Shown piece by piece: positions 52,037-60,641 of a stretch of 64,000 bases of DNA. The notes below the pieces were generated by a model. That model was not told the DNA's origin. It made no database searches and was given only the letters and a program-made list of their open reading frames with translations. The translations under genes and the position numbers were made by a program. This DNA is from JACNIZ01 sp964344765 (lineage in GTDB: Bacteria > Planctomycetota > UBA1135). The DNA lies in NCBI GenBank assembly GCA_964344765.1, contig CAYFOM010000017.1:25231-89230 (forward strand), given 5' to 3'. Each line of letters opens with the position of its first letter. Positions within the stretch are counted from its first letter, which is position 1.

Positions 52037-53746
52037 CTATCGCCGGTACACCGTTTCTCCTTCCAGCACCGTTGCCAGCACGCGAGTGCGGCCAATGCGG
52101 TGCTTGGGGATGTTGAAAATATTGCGGTCCAGCACGATGAAATCAGCCGACTTACCCACTTCCAGCGAGCCCGCAACATCTTCCATACGCATGAGATACG
52201 CCGGTTCGATGGTGTAAGCTCGGACCGCAGCGGCGACGTCGGGAAGGCTTTGGTCGCCGCGCGTCAACGCGTGTTCCATGCCGACAAATGGCGACATCGA
52301 ACCTACGTCGAAATCGCTGCTCAGCACCAGGTGCGCGCCAGTCTCGTAGATATCGCGCAGCCGGCGCGAGCGCTCGGCAACGCGGTGATGACCGAGCATA
52401 TGGTTCAGCTCGTGATCATGCCCCGGCATCACCCACTCGGCCGACATTTGGAAATCGGCAATCACGCCGAGCTGTTCAAAACGCGGCACATCACTGGGGG
52501 CGACCATCTCCACATGGGTAATGCGGTGGCGGCGCGGCGGCAACGTCGGGTTGACCAACTGCCCAAGCTCGACCGAATCCAACGCCTCGCGCACGCCCCG
52601 GTCGCCGATCGCGTGAATATGGAAGTCAAAGCCAACGCGTTCCAGCTGCTCCAAATAATTCGCCAACCGCGGCAGCGGGAAGTAATTCAATCCGGTCGGG
52701 CTGGCGAGGTGCAGCTTCAAGTACGGATCGATCATCGCGCCAGTGGTCATCGTTGTGATGCCATCGCAATAAATCTTGATTTGATTGATGCGCAAACGCG
52801 ACTGCGGATCGAATTCATACATCGACGCAAGTTGCGCGATCTGCGCGGCGTCGTCCATGTCCGGGTAAGCCCACAAACCGATCACCGTGCGCGCCGTCAT
52901 CGTGCCGTCGAGCTCGGCTGCTTTGTACGCTTCGACGTATCCGCGTTTCCAAAACGCGCGCGCATCCGCCAGGAACGTGATTCCGTTTTTAGCCGCCTCG
53001 CGATAACCCCAGCGCAGCGCATCCAGGTTCAGCACATCCAATTCCGGGCTACGCTCCAACGCTTTATCCATCGCCAACTCACCGGCGGCGTCGATCAAAA
53101 TTCCATTAGGCTTACCGGTCCAAAGATTGCGCATGATGACGCCACCCGGCGGATTGGGAGTCGTGTGGTCAATCCCCAATTCGGCCATCGCCGCGCTGTT
53201 CACCCAGATCGCATGCGAGGTTTCTTCCATCAACGCCGCCGGTCCATTCGGCACCGCTTCGTCCAAGATCTCAATCGGATCGCGAACGAAAAAGAACATG
53301 TCGATCATCACGTCAAAAATCGACCAACCCCAACCCAGCACCCAATCGGTTCCGACTTGATTGCCGGCTTGCGATTGAATCTTCGACACATAAGTCTCCA
53401 AGCTCTTGCCCGATTGCAGCATCACCGTGCCGCTTGCCGGGTGGTGCGCTTCCAGTAGGTGAATGTGACTATCGCCAATGCCGGGCATGACCATGCGGCC
53501 GTTCAAATGAACCATCCGCGTCTGCGGACCTTGAAACGCCATCGCGCCGCCATTCGTGCCGACGTAAAGGATTTTGCCATCCTTCACCGCCATCGCTTCG
53601 GCCCATGGCAGTGCCGGATCGACGGTGTAAATCTCGCCATGGTGAATGATGGAATCCGCCTGCTGAGCGGCAGGCAGGGCAGCTGCGCAAGCCGAAGCCG
53701 ACGGCGTTGCCAGCGCGGAAATCATGCAAAGGATCAGGTTGAGCAT
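52037..53746 (-). CDS. Exported YtcJ-type amidohydrolase
   Basis: Metal-dependent hydrolase of the amidohydrolase_3 group, 569 residues, with an N-terminal signal-like segment (MLNLILCMISALATPSASACAAALPA). Metal ligands can be seen: GDSHIHLLEAHH (HxH), IHAIGDRG, THVEM and SSDFDVG. The C-terminal SLEVGKSADFIVLDRNIF is typical. It belongs to a family of broad and poorly known amidase or deacylase activity. It ends directly upstream of the arsR operator and reads toward it. Confidence 0.85.
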   Translation of the reverse strand: MLNLILCMISALATPSASACAAALPAAQQADSIIHHGEIYTVDPALPWAEAMAVKDGKILYVGTNGGAMAFQGPQTRMVHLNGRMVMPGIGDSHIHLLEAHHPASGTVMLQSGKSLETYVSKIQSQAGNQVGTDWVLGWGWSIFDVMIDMFFFVRDPIEILDEAVPNGPAALMEETSHAIWVNSAAMAELGIDHTTPNPPGGVIMRNLWTGKPNGILIDAAGELAMDKALERSPELDVLNLDALRWGYREAAKNGITFLADARAFWKRGYVEAYKAAELDGTMTARTVIGLWAYPDMDDAAQIAQLASMYEFDPQSRLRINQIKIYCDGITTMTTGAMIDPYLKLHLASPTGLNYFPLPRLANYLEQLERVGFDFHIHAIGDRGVREALDSVELGQLVNPTLPPRRHRITHVEMVAPSDVPRFEQLGVIADFQMSAEWVMPGHDHELNHMLGHHRVAERSRRLRDIYETGAHLVLSSDFDVGSMSPFVGMEHALTRGDQSLPDVAAAVRAYTIEPAYLMRMEDVAGSLEVGKSADFIVLDRNIFNIPKHRIGRTRVLATVLEGETVYRR

Positions 53747-53775
53747 GTTTCAACCCTATTCCTCGAACCTGAAAA

Positions 53776-55035
53776 CTAGCTGAGTTCGGCGCCGAAATCG
53801 CGCAAAACAATCACCGCGCCGCCGTCCGGGTGGTTGCTCAGCTCCATGCTGCCACCATGCGCTTCAATGATCTGGCGCATCAACGTCAGCCCCAGCCCGA
53901 CGCCGCCCGCCGAATGCACGAAGTCACGCCGGTGCTGCCAATTTTGTAAAACCTCGGCCTGAAAGCCGGGGCCGTTGTCGCGATATTCCAGTCGATTCTC
54001 GGCGACATCGATTTGAACTTTGCCACCAACATGATTGCTGGCGTTGCGGAACAAGTTGCGAATCAACACGGTGAACAACTGCAGATCCACATCGACGGTG
54101 ACGTCATCGCCGCCGAGTTCCAGTTGGACTTCAGCCGGCTGCAGCGATTCGATCAACAAATCCAAACGCAGCGTTTCCCGATGGAAGGGGGCGGAATCAC
54201 TCTGCAAACGCGCATGCTGCAAAAGGTTTTCGACGACCTCGGCGTTTTCATCGACCAGCTGGCGAATCCGAAGCAGAGTTTGCTTGGACAAAGCTTCGGT
54301 AGTCTCCGAATCATTGGCGTGAAGTTCGCTTTCAGCGACGGCCCGAAGCTGAGTCAACGGCGTGCGCAATTCGTGGGCAGCGGCGGCCAAAAACCGCTCC
54401 CGTTCGTGCAGGGCTTTGGCAACAGGAGCAAGATTTCGATTGGTTAACCACAAGCCGAAAGCAATTCCGCCAACGAGCAGCACTGCGCAGAAGCTTAAAA
54501 GCTGAATCAAAAACCGGTCACCGATTACGCCAATGGCACTGGCATCGCCGACGACCAAAATAGTTGCGTAGGGGATTTCTTCCGTGCCTTCTCGAAAGAC
54601 ATGGGATAACTGGACGCGGTAGTGACCACCCTGCAATTCACGGACCGGGATGTGGAAGGACGCATCCATCTCCATCGCTTGCGTCGCGAGATCCGCCAAT
54701 TCGCCAACGCCAAGGATTGGTTCTTCCGGTTGCCGATACACCTTCGGCGGTTGTCCCGGTTGAATGATCCAAATATCAAACGGCGCGTTGGCCAGCTCAT
54801 CATCGCGGCTCAGCAATTCACCGTGAAAGTCGCCGTGTTCATCGAACCAACTCAGCCCGTAAGTCGCGGTGGCGTACAGCGAAAGCTGCGAATCCAAACT
54901 CTCGCGCGCTAAGTCCAAGCGCAAAACCACAGCCAACGTGCCCAAACTCAAAACGCAAACCGCCCAACCGGCGATCCACCAGGTGCTGAGTTGGCGCCGC
55001 AGAGGCCGCAACTGAGATTGCAGCTCACGCGTCAT
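53776..55035 (-). CDS. Two-component sensor histidine kinase
   Basis: Inner membrane kinase of 419 residues. Two membrane helices (about 19-38 and 180-198) flank a periplasmic sensor of ~140 residues. The H-box is FLAAAAHELRTPLTQLR at about 222, the N-box LFRNASNHVGG, then DNGPGF and GVGLGLTLMRQIIEAHGG. The N-box replaces the usual E-N-A with R-N-A, still consistent with the family. It overlaps the response regulator start-stop by 4 bases (ATGA) and is translated after it. The signal is unknown. Confidence 0.92.
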   Translation of the reverse strand: MTRELQSQLRPLRRQLSTWWIAGWAVCVLSLGTLAVVLRLDLARESLDSQLSLYATATYGLSWFDEHGDFHGELLSRDDELANAPFDIWIIQPGQPPKVYRQPEEPILGVGELADLATQAMEMDASFHIPVRELQGGHYRVQLSHVFREGTEEIPYATILVVGDASAIGVIGDRFLIQLLSFCAVLLVGGIAFGLWLTNRNLAPVAKALHERERFLAAAAHELRTPLTQLRAVAESELHANDSETTEALSKQTLLRIRQLVDENAEVVENLLQHARLQSDSAPFHRETLRLDLLIESLQPAEVQLELGGDDVTVDVDLQLFTVLIRNLFRNASNHVGGKVQIDVAENRLEYRDNGPGFQAEVLQNWQHRRDFVHSAGGVGLGLTLMRQIIEAHGGSMELSNHPDGGAVIVLRDFGAELS

Positions 55036-55709
55036 TCTTCGTCGCTCTCCTCAACTTCTAAAACCCAGCCGAATCCGCGCACCGTGTGAATGAGCGCAGG
55101 TTTCCCGAGCTTGCGGCGCAATGCGGCGATCACCGCTTCTTCCACATTTGAGTGCGCTTCGCGAGTGTCGTCCCAGCAGGTATTGCGCAACTCTTCACGC
55201 GAAACGGCGCGCCCATAATTGGCCACCAAGCAATCCAGAACCGCATATTCCTTCGGTCGCAAGGGCAGCAAAACGCCGCCGCGACGAGCTTGCCGACGCG
55301 CCAAGTCGACCTCCAAATCGGCCAAAGAAAATTTGCTCGGTGCATGGCTCGCACCACGTCGCCCTAACGACGTCACCCGCGCCAACAGTTCTTCCATGGC
55401 AAACGGTTTGACCAAATAATCGTCAGCACCAGCCTCCAAACCGGCGACGCGATCAGGAATTTCGTCAAGCGCGGTCAAAAACAAAGCCGGAGTTTGCACG
55501 CCGCAGCTGCGCCACCGTTCCAGCGCATGAATGGAATCGCCGTCCGGCAACATGCGGTCTAAAATCAAAACCGCATAATCATGCATGTTCAAAAGCAGCT
55601 CAGCATCGGCCAGGCATGGAGCCGGGTCGATGCTGAAACCGCTGCCGCGCAATCGCTGACCGATCGCGTCGCGAACGTCGGCTTGGTCTTCTACCAGGAG
55701 GACCCGCAT
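55032..55709 (-). CDS. OmpR-type response regulator
   Basis: A 225-residue regulator. The receiver has the phospho-acceptor Asp in VLILDRMLPDGDSIHAL and the Lys in DDYLVKPFAMEELLARV. A winged-helix OmpR domain follows (LRPKEYAVLDCLVANYGRAVSREELRNTCWD, then HTVRGFGWVLEVEE). It is paired with the kinase at 53776-55035. TATGAT lies eight bases before the ATG on the minus strand with no Shine-Dalgarno sequence. The PAD-like gene upstream reads in the same direction with a 60-base gap, so a shared unit is possible. Confidence 0.93.
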   Translation of the reverse strand: MRVLLVEDQADVRDAIGQRLRGSGFSIDPAPCLADAELLLNMHDYAVLILDRMLPDGDSIHALERWRSCGVQTPALFLTALDEIPDRVAGLEAGADDYLVKPFAMEELLARVTSLGRRGASHAPSKFSLADLEVDLARRQARRGGVLLPLRPKEYAVLDCLVANYGRAVSREELRNTCWDDTREAHSNVEEAVIAALRRKLGKPALIHTVRGFGWVLEVEESDEE

Positions 55710-55723
55710 CGCAGGTCATCATA
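55710..55723 (-). promoter_or_regulatory. Candidate leaderless -10 of response regulator
   Basis: On the minus strand TATGAT (55723-55718) lies eight bases before the ATG at 55709. It would give the regulator/kinase pair its own promoter apart from the upstream deiminase gene. Confidence 0.4.
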
Positions 55724-55769
55724 GCGCGAGGCATGCGCACGATTGGAACTCGGCGCAACTCGAACGCGC

Positions 55770-57155
55770 TTATTGAACCATGAAGCTGTAAGCACCGTGA
55801 GTCGTGGCCAGCGGTGGTTTGCGTTCAAACTTGCCATCGATGGTTGCTGCTTCGAGGTAATACTCGATTTCGGTCCCGGCGGATTGTCCGGGCAACTGCG
55901 CCAAGACTGCGCCGCGCTTATTGCCTTGCTGGAAGGCGGCGGTCTGCCAATTGGCGGAACCGGCAATACGCCACTTGACGACGGTTTGCGCCGGATCCAG
56001 CTGCGAGCCACCGTAGTTGCGCATCAACGCCTGCACCGGAATCGACGCGTTCGCCGCTGCATTACGAATGCGCGGGTGTTTGATCAGTAGCATCTCCGGA
56101 TCAAAGACTTGATGCGTGCGGCAGTGCAGCGAATCAAACGAGAACCAGCGGTTGTAAGGGAAACCGATGACCTCATAACCGGGCATTGCCTCACGGTAAA
56201 CATCAAGCGCGGCGGCGTCGGCTTGCGGCAAGTTGAAGAGCGGGACCAGAATTTTTCCGTTGAGGATCAAAGTGTTGGCGTAGTTGGCAGTGGATTGCGG
56301 GATCCAGCTATTGAACACCGGCGTTTGAATGCGGTGGATCACATAGGGCCGGCCGAACGCCGTCTTCATTTGCTTGGCTTTGCGGAAAACCGCTTCGTGC
56401 ATGGCGTAGGTGGGATGGGTGACCGGTACCTGTGTCACGACCAGGGTTTCGGCATCGAGCACCTTCAACACACAATCGACGTGTTGAATGCCATACAACT
56501 CAAAGTTCGGCATGACCATCAAATGGCGCACGCCATAAAACCAATCCATCAGCTTGCGGAAGCGCTTCGGTTTGAATCCTTTGGCGCGGTTTTCGTCTAC
56601 CAATACGCGCGTGCAAAACGCTTTGCCCAAACCGTCGAAGTCGATGTTGCCGCCGACCAGTCGTGCCGGGAAGTTGATATACGGCACGCCTAAATAGTCG
56701 GCGATTCCCTCTGGCGAGGCATCGTTGTCCGGCATCAGCGAACTGAAGGTTACCTTTCCGCCATCTCCGGCTTGGTAGGCGTACGAATCAAACCACGGGT
56801 CGACGTAAGCATGACCGCCGGGAAAGAACACCTGTGGCGAACCATAATCACGGGTGTAAAAGTCTTCCGTCGGCGCGTCGATATAGCGCACATTCGCCAT
56901 ATTGACGCCCATGCTTCTCATTGCCGCATCGGCAACGGCCTGGTTTTGCGCGTCGTCGATGTTGACGTAAAGCAGGTCGTCTTCAGCTAATTCAACCAGC
57001 AAGTTGTCGGGCAGCAGCGTGGGGAAGGCGATCAGGGTGCCCAACGCCGGTTCGTTTTCGGCACAGGCGCGCAATTCCGGCAGAGCAATGCTGTTTTGAG
57101 CCCACAGCGGGGCGGACAGGACAGCAGACAGGATGATTCCGAGGGAAAGTCGCAC
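55770..57155 (-). CDS. Exported peptidylarginine deiminase-like enzyme
   Basis: Guanidino-group-modifying enzyme of 461 residues with a signal peptide (MRLSLGIILSAVLSAPLWA). The order of active-site motifs follows bacterial PAD: YTRDYGSPQVFF (Asp region), RLVGGNIDFDG, GIQHVDCVLKV (His-x-Asp) and SFDSLHCRTHQV with the nucleophile Cys345. The C-terminal ~90 residues form a beta-sandwich like those following PAD or Cys peptidases. It could convert protein or peptide arginine to citrulline outside the cytoplasm, or act on agmatine-like compounds. The start is GTG at 57155. It lies between two two-component systems. Confidence 0.85.
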   Translation of the reverse strand: MRLSLGIILSAVLSAPLWAQNSIALPELRACAENEPALGTLIAFPTLLPDNLLVELAEDDLLYVNIDDAQNQAVADAAMRSMGVNMANVRYIDAPTEDFYTRDYGSPQVFFPGGHAYVDPWFDSYAYQAGDGGKVTFSSLMPDNDASPEGIADYLGVPYINFPARLVGGNIDFDGLGKAFCTRVLVDENRAKGFKPKRFRKLMDWFYGVRHLMVMPNFELYGIQHVDCVLKVLDAETLVVTQVPVTHPTYAMHEAVFRKAKQMKTAFGRPYVIHRIQTPVFNSWIPQSTANYANTLILNGKILVPLFNLPQADAAALDVYREAMPGYEVIGFPYNRWFSFDSLHCRTHQVFDPEMLLIKHPRIRNAAANASIPVQALMRNYGGSQLDPAQTVVKWRIAGSANWQTAAFQQGNKRGAVLAQLPGQSAGTEIEYYLEAATIDGKFERKPPLATTHGAYSFMVQ

Positions 57156-57233
57156 GGATCAAACCTAAGGGCCATTTGTTTCCGGATTGTTTCCTGGCCG
57201 CGATCGGGCAAAAATTTTCGCTATGGTGGCTTC

Positions 57234-57935
57234 ATGAGCGGTGGTTTGATCAAGGTATTGCTGGTCGAGGACGACGATTCCATTTGTCGTCAATTGCTTC
57301 CCGCATTGCTCGACGCCGGTTACAACGCCGACGTCGCCGGTTCATTGGCGGAGGCGCGAAGCATGCTGACTTCGGGTTGGGACCTCATTTTGCTCGACCT
57401 CGGTTTGCCCGATGGGGATGGGTTGGATTTATGTCGACAGGTGCAAAAGAGCGAAGATTCCATCTCGACCATCGTGCTGACTGCGCGCAATGCGTTGGAA
57501 GAATGCGTCGCCGGTTTGGAAGCGGGTGCCGATGATTATGTGACCAAACCTTTTCATCTCACCGAGTTGTTTGCCCGCATGCAAGCAGTGCTGCGCCGAA
57601 GTGATGGCGCTCGTTCCGCCGAATGCTTGTCTGCCGGCGAATTGAAATTGGATCCGCGCTTCCGAAAAGTATGGTTGGCGGATAAAGAGCTCGATTTAAA
57701 ACGGCGCGAGTTCGATTTGCTCGCTTTCCTACTCAGTCACCCCGGCCGCACATGGACGCGGGCGCAACTGCTGGCACGGGTGTGGGGGCCGGATTACGTC
57801 GGCGAGGATCGAACGGTGGATATTCATATCCGCCGGTTGCGGGCGCTCATTGAACCTGATTCGCAACGTCCGACTTGGTTGAAGACGGTGTGGGGCGTGG
57901 GTTATCGCTTCGAGGAGGATCATCATGGAAACTAA
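57234..57935 (+). CDS. OmpR-type response regulator
   Basis: A 233-residue regulator. The receiver has VEDDDS acidic pair, LILLDLGLPDGDG with the phospho-acceptor Asp, and DDYVTKPFHLTELFAR with the Lys. The DNA-binding wing includes LKRREFDLLAFLLSHPGRTWTR and VDIHIRRLRALIEPD. ATG 57234 is chosen since it opens the receiver; the frame is open further up to 57096 inside the divergent deiminase gene. TATGGT lies six bases upstream. Its 3' end overlaps the sensor kinase gene by 11 bases. Confidence 0.92.
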   Translation: MSGGLIKVLLVEDDDSICRQLLPALLDAGYNADVAGSLAEARSMLTSGWDLILLDLGLPDGDGLDLCRQVQKSEDSISTIVLTARNALEECVAGLEAGADDYVTKPFHLTELFARMQAVLRRSDGARSAECLSAGELKLDPRFRKVWLADKELDLKRREFDLLAFLLSHPGRTWTRAQLLARVWGPDYVGEDRTVDIHIRRLRALIEPDSQRPTWLKTVWGVGYRFEEDHHGN

Positions 57936-59043
57936 AATTGCCGCTCCAACCTTTCGCAATAGCATCAGTTTTAAGGTAGGTGGCTTCTTAGCGATTTGCA
58001 TTATCATCGGCGACGTTCTTGCCTTCCCGATTTACGATTGGGTTGTGGCTCAGTACGGGGGATGGGGGGCTATGGATGAAGATCCAGGTTGGTTAGGTAC
58101 CTTCATAATGTTCGGCTTGTCGGTCGGCTATGCCATAGCTCAGGGAATCGTGATTGGGTTGTTTGCAGCGAAGTTTTTGATGTCGCGCTTGCGTCGCATC
58201 TCGGCCCAAATTGCTGAGCAAAGTGGATCGGAAATTCCCGGACCTTTTGCGGTTTCAGGCAAGGACGAAATCGCACAACTCGCGCGGGCTTTGAATTCAA
58301 TGCGCGAAGAAATTGTTGGTTTGGTCGACAATTTGGAAGAACGAAATCGGCGTCGCCAAGAATGGGTGGCGCAAGTTTCACACGACTTGCGAACGCCGCT
58401 GACAGCGCTGACGGTGAGTTTGGAAAATAGCCAGCAGCTGCTTGATGACGACGGCGGCAGCCATGCGCAGCAACTCCGTGCGAATAACCAAGCCGCTCGT
58501 ATCGATGCGGATCGCGTCGGCACCTTGGCCGAAGACTTGCTCGACATTGCACGCTTGGAAGTCGAACGCACCTTGGTTTGCGAAACCATTTTGATTGGTG
58601 AAGTCGTCGATCAATTGGTTTGCGGAATGGAACCGCTGGCGACATCCCGCGGTTTGAGTTTGCGAGTTGAGCTCGCCGAATCGCTGCCAATGATTTTGGC
58701 CGACGGCAGGCTGCTGTTGCGCGCGATGGAAAACTTGGTCATCAATTCGATCCAGCACGCTGAGCGACAAATTGTCATTAAGGTCGTGCCGAATCACCAA
58801 TCCATCAGTATCGCCGTCGAGGACGATGGCCCCGGGCTGCCGCCGCAGGCAACCGGATCGAGTTCCGATCAGCAATGGACGCCGGTCAGTTTTGCCGAAC
58901 TCAAAAAGCACCGCAGCCGACCCGATTCCGCCGGTTTGGGCTTGTTGGTTGCGGAACGCGTGGCACAAGCTCACCGCGGTCGATTGGAGGCATCGAACCG
59001 AGTGGATCAGGGGGCTGAAATCCGCCTTGTTTTGCCGATTTAG
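57925..59043 (+). CDS. Two-component sensor histidine kinase
   Basis: Membrane kinase of 372 residues. Two membrane helices (about 17-37 and 53-79) border only a short extracytoplasmic loop, so it may sense within the membrane. A HAMP linker follows, then the H-box VAQVSHDLRTPLTAL at about 150, an N-box NLVINSIQHAER, DDGPGLPP and SAGLGLLVAERVAQAHRG. The G1 to G2 region has an inserted Ser/Gln stretch. It forms a pair with the regulator at 57234-57935. Confidence 0.9.
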   Translation: METKIAAPTFRNSISFKVGGFLAICIIIGDVLAFPIYDWVVAQYGGWGAMDEDPGWLGTFIMFGLSVGYAIAQGIVIGLFAAKFLMSRLRRISAQIAEQSGSEIPGPFAVSGKDEIAQLARALNSMREEIVGLVDNLEERNRRRQEWVAQVSHDLRTPLTALTVSLENSQQLLDDDGGSHAQQLRANNQAARIDADRVGTLAEDLLDIARLEVERTLVCETILIGEVVDQLVCGMEPLATSRGLSLRVELAESLPMILADGRLLLRAMENLVINSIQHAERQIVIKVVPNHQSISIAVEDDGPGLPPQATGSSSDQQWTPVSFAELKKHRSRPDSAGLGLLVAERVAQAHRGRLEASNRVDQGAEIRLVLPI

Positions 59044-59070
59044 TGGTAAGATTCGATTTGAATTCTTCCC

Positions 59071-60588
59071 ATGCGCGCTCTCCCCATCAGCCTAGCCTTC
59101 GCCGCGATCTCCACCCTATGCGCGGCTCAAACCAACGAACTTCATCAATTCACCGCGTCGGATTTAGACGCCGGTGATCAGTTCGGTCACGACGTAGGCG
59201 TGCATGGCAACACTGCCGTCTTCGGCGCGCCCACCGACGAACACGCCGCATTTTTCGGCGGCTCGGCTTATGTGTTTGAGCGCAGCGGACTCGACTGGGT
59301 CGAACAAGCCAAGCTACTCGGCGCCGGCATCAGCACCTCCGACCGCTTCGGTTGGGCAGTCGACGTGCATGGCGATACCGTCGCCGTCAGCGCGCTATTT
59401 GCCGACGGCATTCAACCGGTGACCGGCAACGTACACATCTTCGAACGCAACGGCGCTGCATGGACGCAAACGCAAGTCATCGATCAACTCGATGGCGCAA
59501 CCTCCGATTGGTTTGGCCGCGCGTTGTCGTTGTCCGCCGACACTTTGGTTGTAGGCGCGCCTCAGGATGATGACTTGGGCAGCGATAGCGGATCGGCATA
59601 CGTCTACACCTACAACGGAACCCACTGGATTCAACAAGCCAAGCTGCTCGCCGCCGACGGCAACAGCGGCGATAACTTCGGCCAATCGGTTTCGCTCAAC
59701 GGCGACACCATTTTGGTCGGCGCGCCTTATGACGACGACAACGGAAGCAACAGTGGGTCGGCGTATGTCTTCACGCGCAGTGGTGGAGTTTGGACCCAGC
59801 AAGCTAAGCTCACTGCCGCCGACGGCAATTCGTCCGAGTCTTATGGCTACGCGGTTTCGTTAACCGACGACCGCGCGTTGGTCGGCGCTTATCTCGCCCG
59901 ACTTGGAGGCTTTGGCAGTGCGGCCGGCGCCGGTTATGTTTACGACCGCAGCGGCGTGAATTGGAGCCAGACCACCAAGCTGGTTTCGGCAACACTCGCC
60001 GCCGGCGATGACCTTGGTTGGTCGGTCGCGATAGATGGAGACGAAGCAGTGCTGGGCGCTCGCGGCCACAACGGCGACACCGGTTCGTACTTCCGCTTCC
60101 GCTTTCTAAATGGTGTTTGGGTTGAATTTGAAGAAGGCGTGGCGTCGGATGGTGCAAGTGGCGACCAATTTGCAATGGCCGTCGACCTCGACCAAAAACG
60201 GCTGATTGCAGGTGCATACCTTGCCGACCCCGATGGCGCCGGCAGCGCAGGTGCGGCTTATCTCTACGACCTCTACCGCTTGGACCTCACGCCGGATCCC
60301 CCCGTTGCCGGCCAAATGGCTTCGGCGACCATGAGCGGCGGCGCGCCCGGAGTTTGGAATTACTTCGCCGCCAGCTCCATCGGTGTAGGCACTCACCCAA
60401 TCCCGCAACTCGGCGTGATTCTCGACCTTTATGCACCATTCCCCATCGGCTTCCCGCAAATGAGCGATTCCAGCGGTACCGCGGAATGGAATTTGGTTGT
60501 TCCGCCGACCCTGAGCGGCGCACAGTTTTGGCTGCAAGGTCTGCAGATGGGCTTAGTGACCAACCTGCGGACTGTGGTCGTTCTTTAG
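59071..60588 (+). CDS. Exported FG-GAP repeat protein
   Basis: Secreted 505-residue protein. Signal peptide MRALPISLAFAAISTLCAAQ, then seven repeats of the type FGQSVSLNGDTILVGAPYDD, with linking phrases GSAYVFTRSGGVWTQQAKL and LLAADGNSGDNFG. The C-terminal domain (RLDLTPDPPVAGQMASATMS to AQFWLQGLQMG) is related to that of the 49322-50812 protein. The repeats are very similar to each other, suggesting recent internal duplication. TAAGAT 18 bases before the ATG may be a -10. Confidence 0.82.
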   Translation: MRALPISLAFAAISTLCAAQTNELHQFTASDLDAGDQFGHDVGVHGNTAVFGAPTDEHAAFFGGSAYVFERSGLDWVEQAKLLGAGISTSDRFGWAVDVHGDTVAVSALFADGIQPVTGNVHIFERNGAAWTQTQVIDQLDGATSDWFGRALSLSADTLVVGAPQDDDLGSDSGSAYVYTYNGTHWIQQAKLLAADGNSGDNFGQSVSLNGDTILVGAPYDDDNGSNSGSAYVFTRSGGVWTQQAKLTAADGNSSESYGYAVSLTDDRALVGAYLARLGGFGSAAGAGYVYDRSGVNWSQTTKLVSATLAAGDDLGWSVAIDGDEAVLGARGHNGDTGSYFRFRFLNGVWVEFEEGVASDGASGDQFAMAVDLDQKRLIAGAYLADPDGAGSAGAAYLYDLYRLDLTPDPPVAGQMASATMSGGAPGVWNYFAASSIGVGTHPIPQLGVILDLYAPFPIGFPQMSDSSGTAEWNLVVPPTLSGAQFWLQGLQMGLVTNLRTVVVL

Positions 60589-60629
60589 CGAAATCTAATT
60601 CCGCTCAGGAGTGGATCAGGCGGAGACGC

Positions 60630-60641
60630 TAAAATTCGCGG
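60630..60641 (+). promoter_or_regulatory. Candidate leaderless -10 of M16 peptidase gene
   Basis: TAAAAT at 60630-60635, in ACGCTAAAATTCGCG, lies six bases before the ATG at 60642. The sequence around it (GCTAAAATTCGCG) is nearly the same as that before hutH (GCTAGAATTCGCG), including the six bases after the hexamer. Confidence 0.5.
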
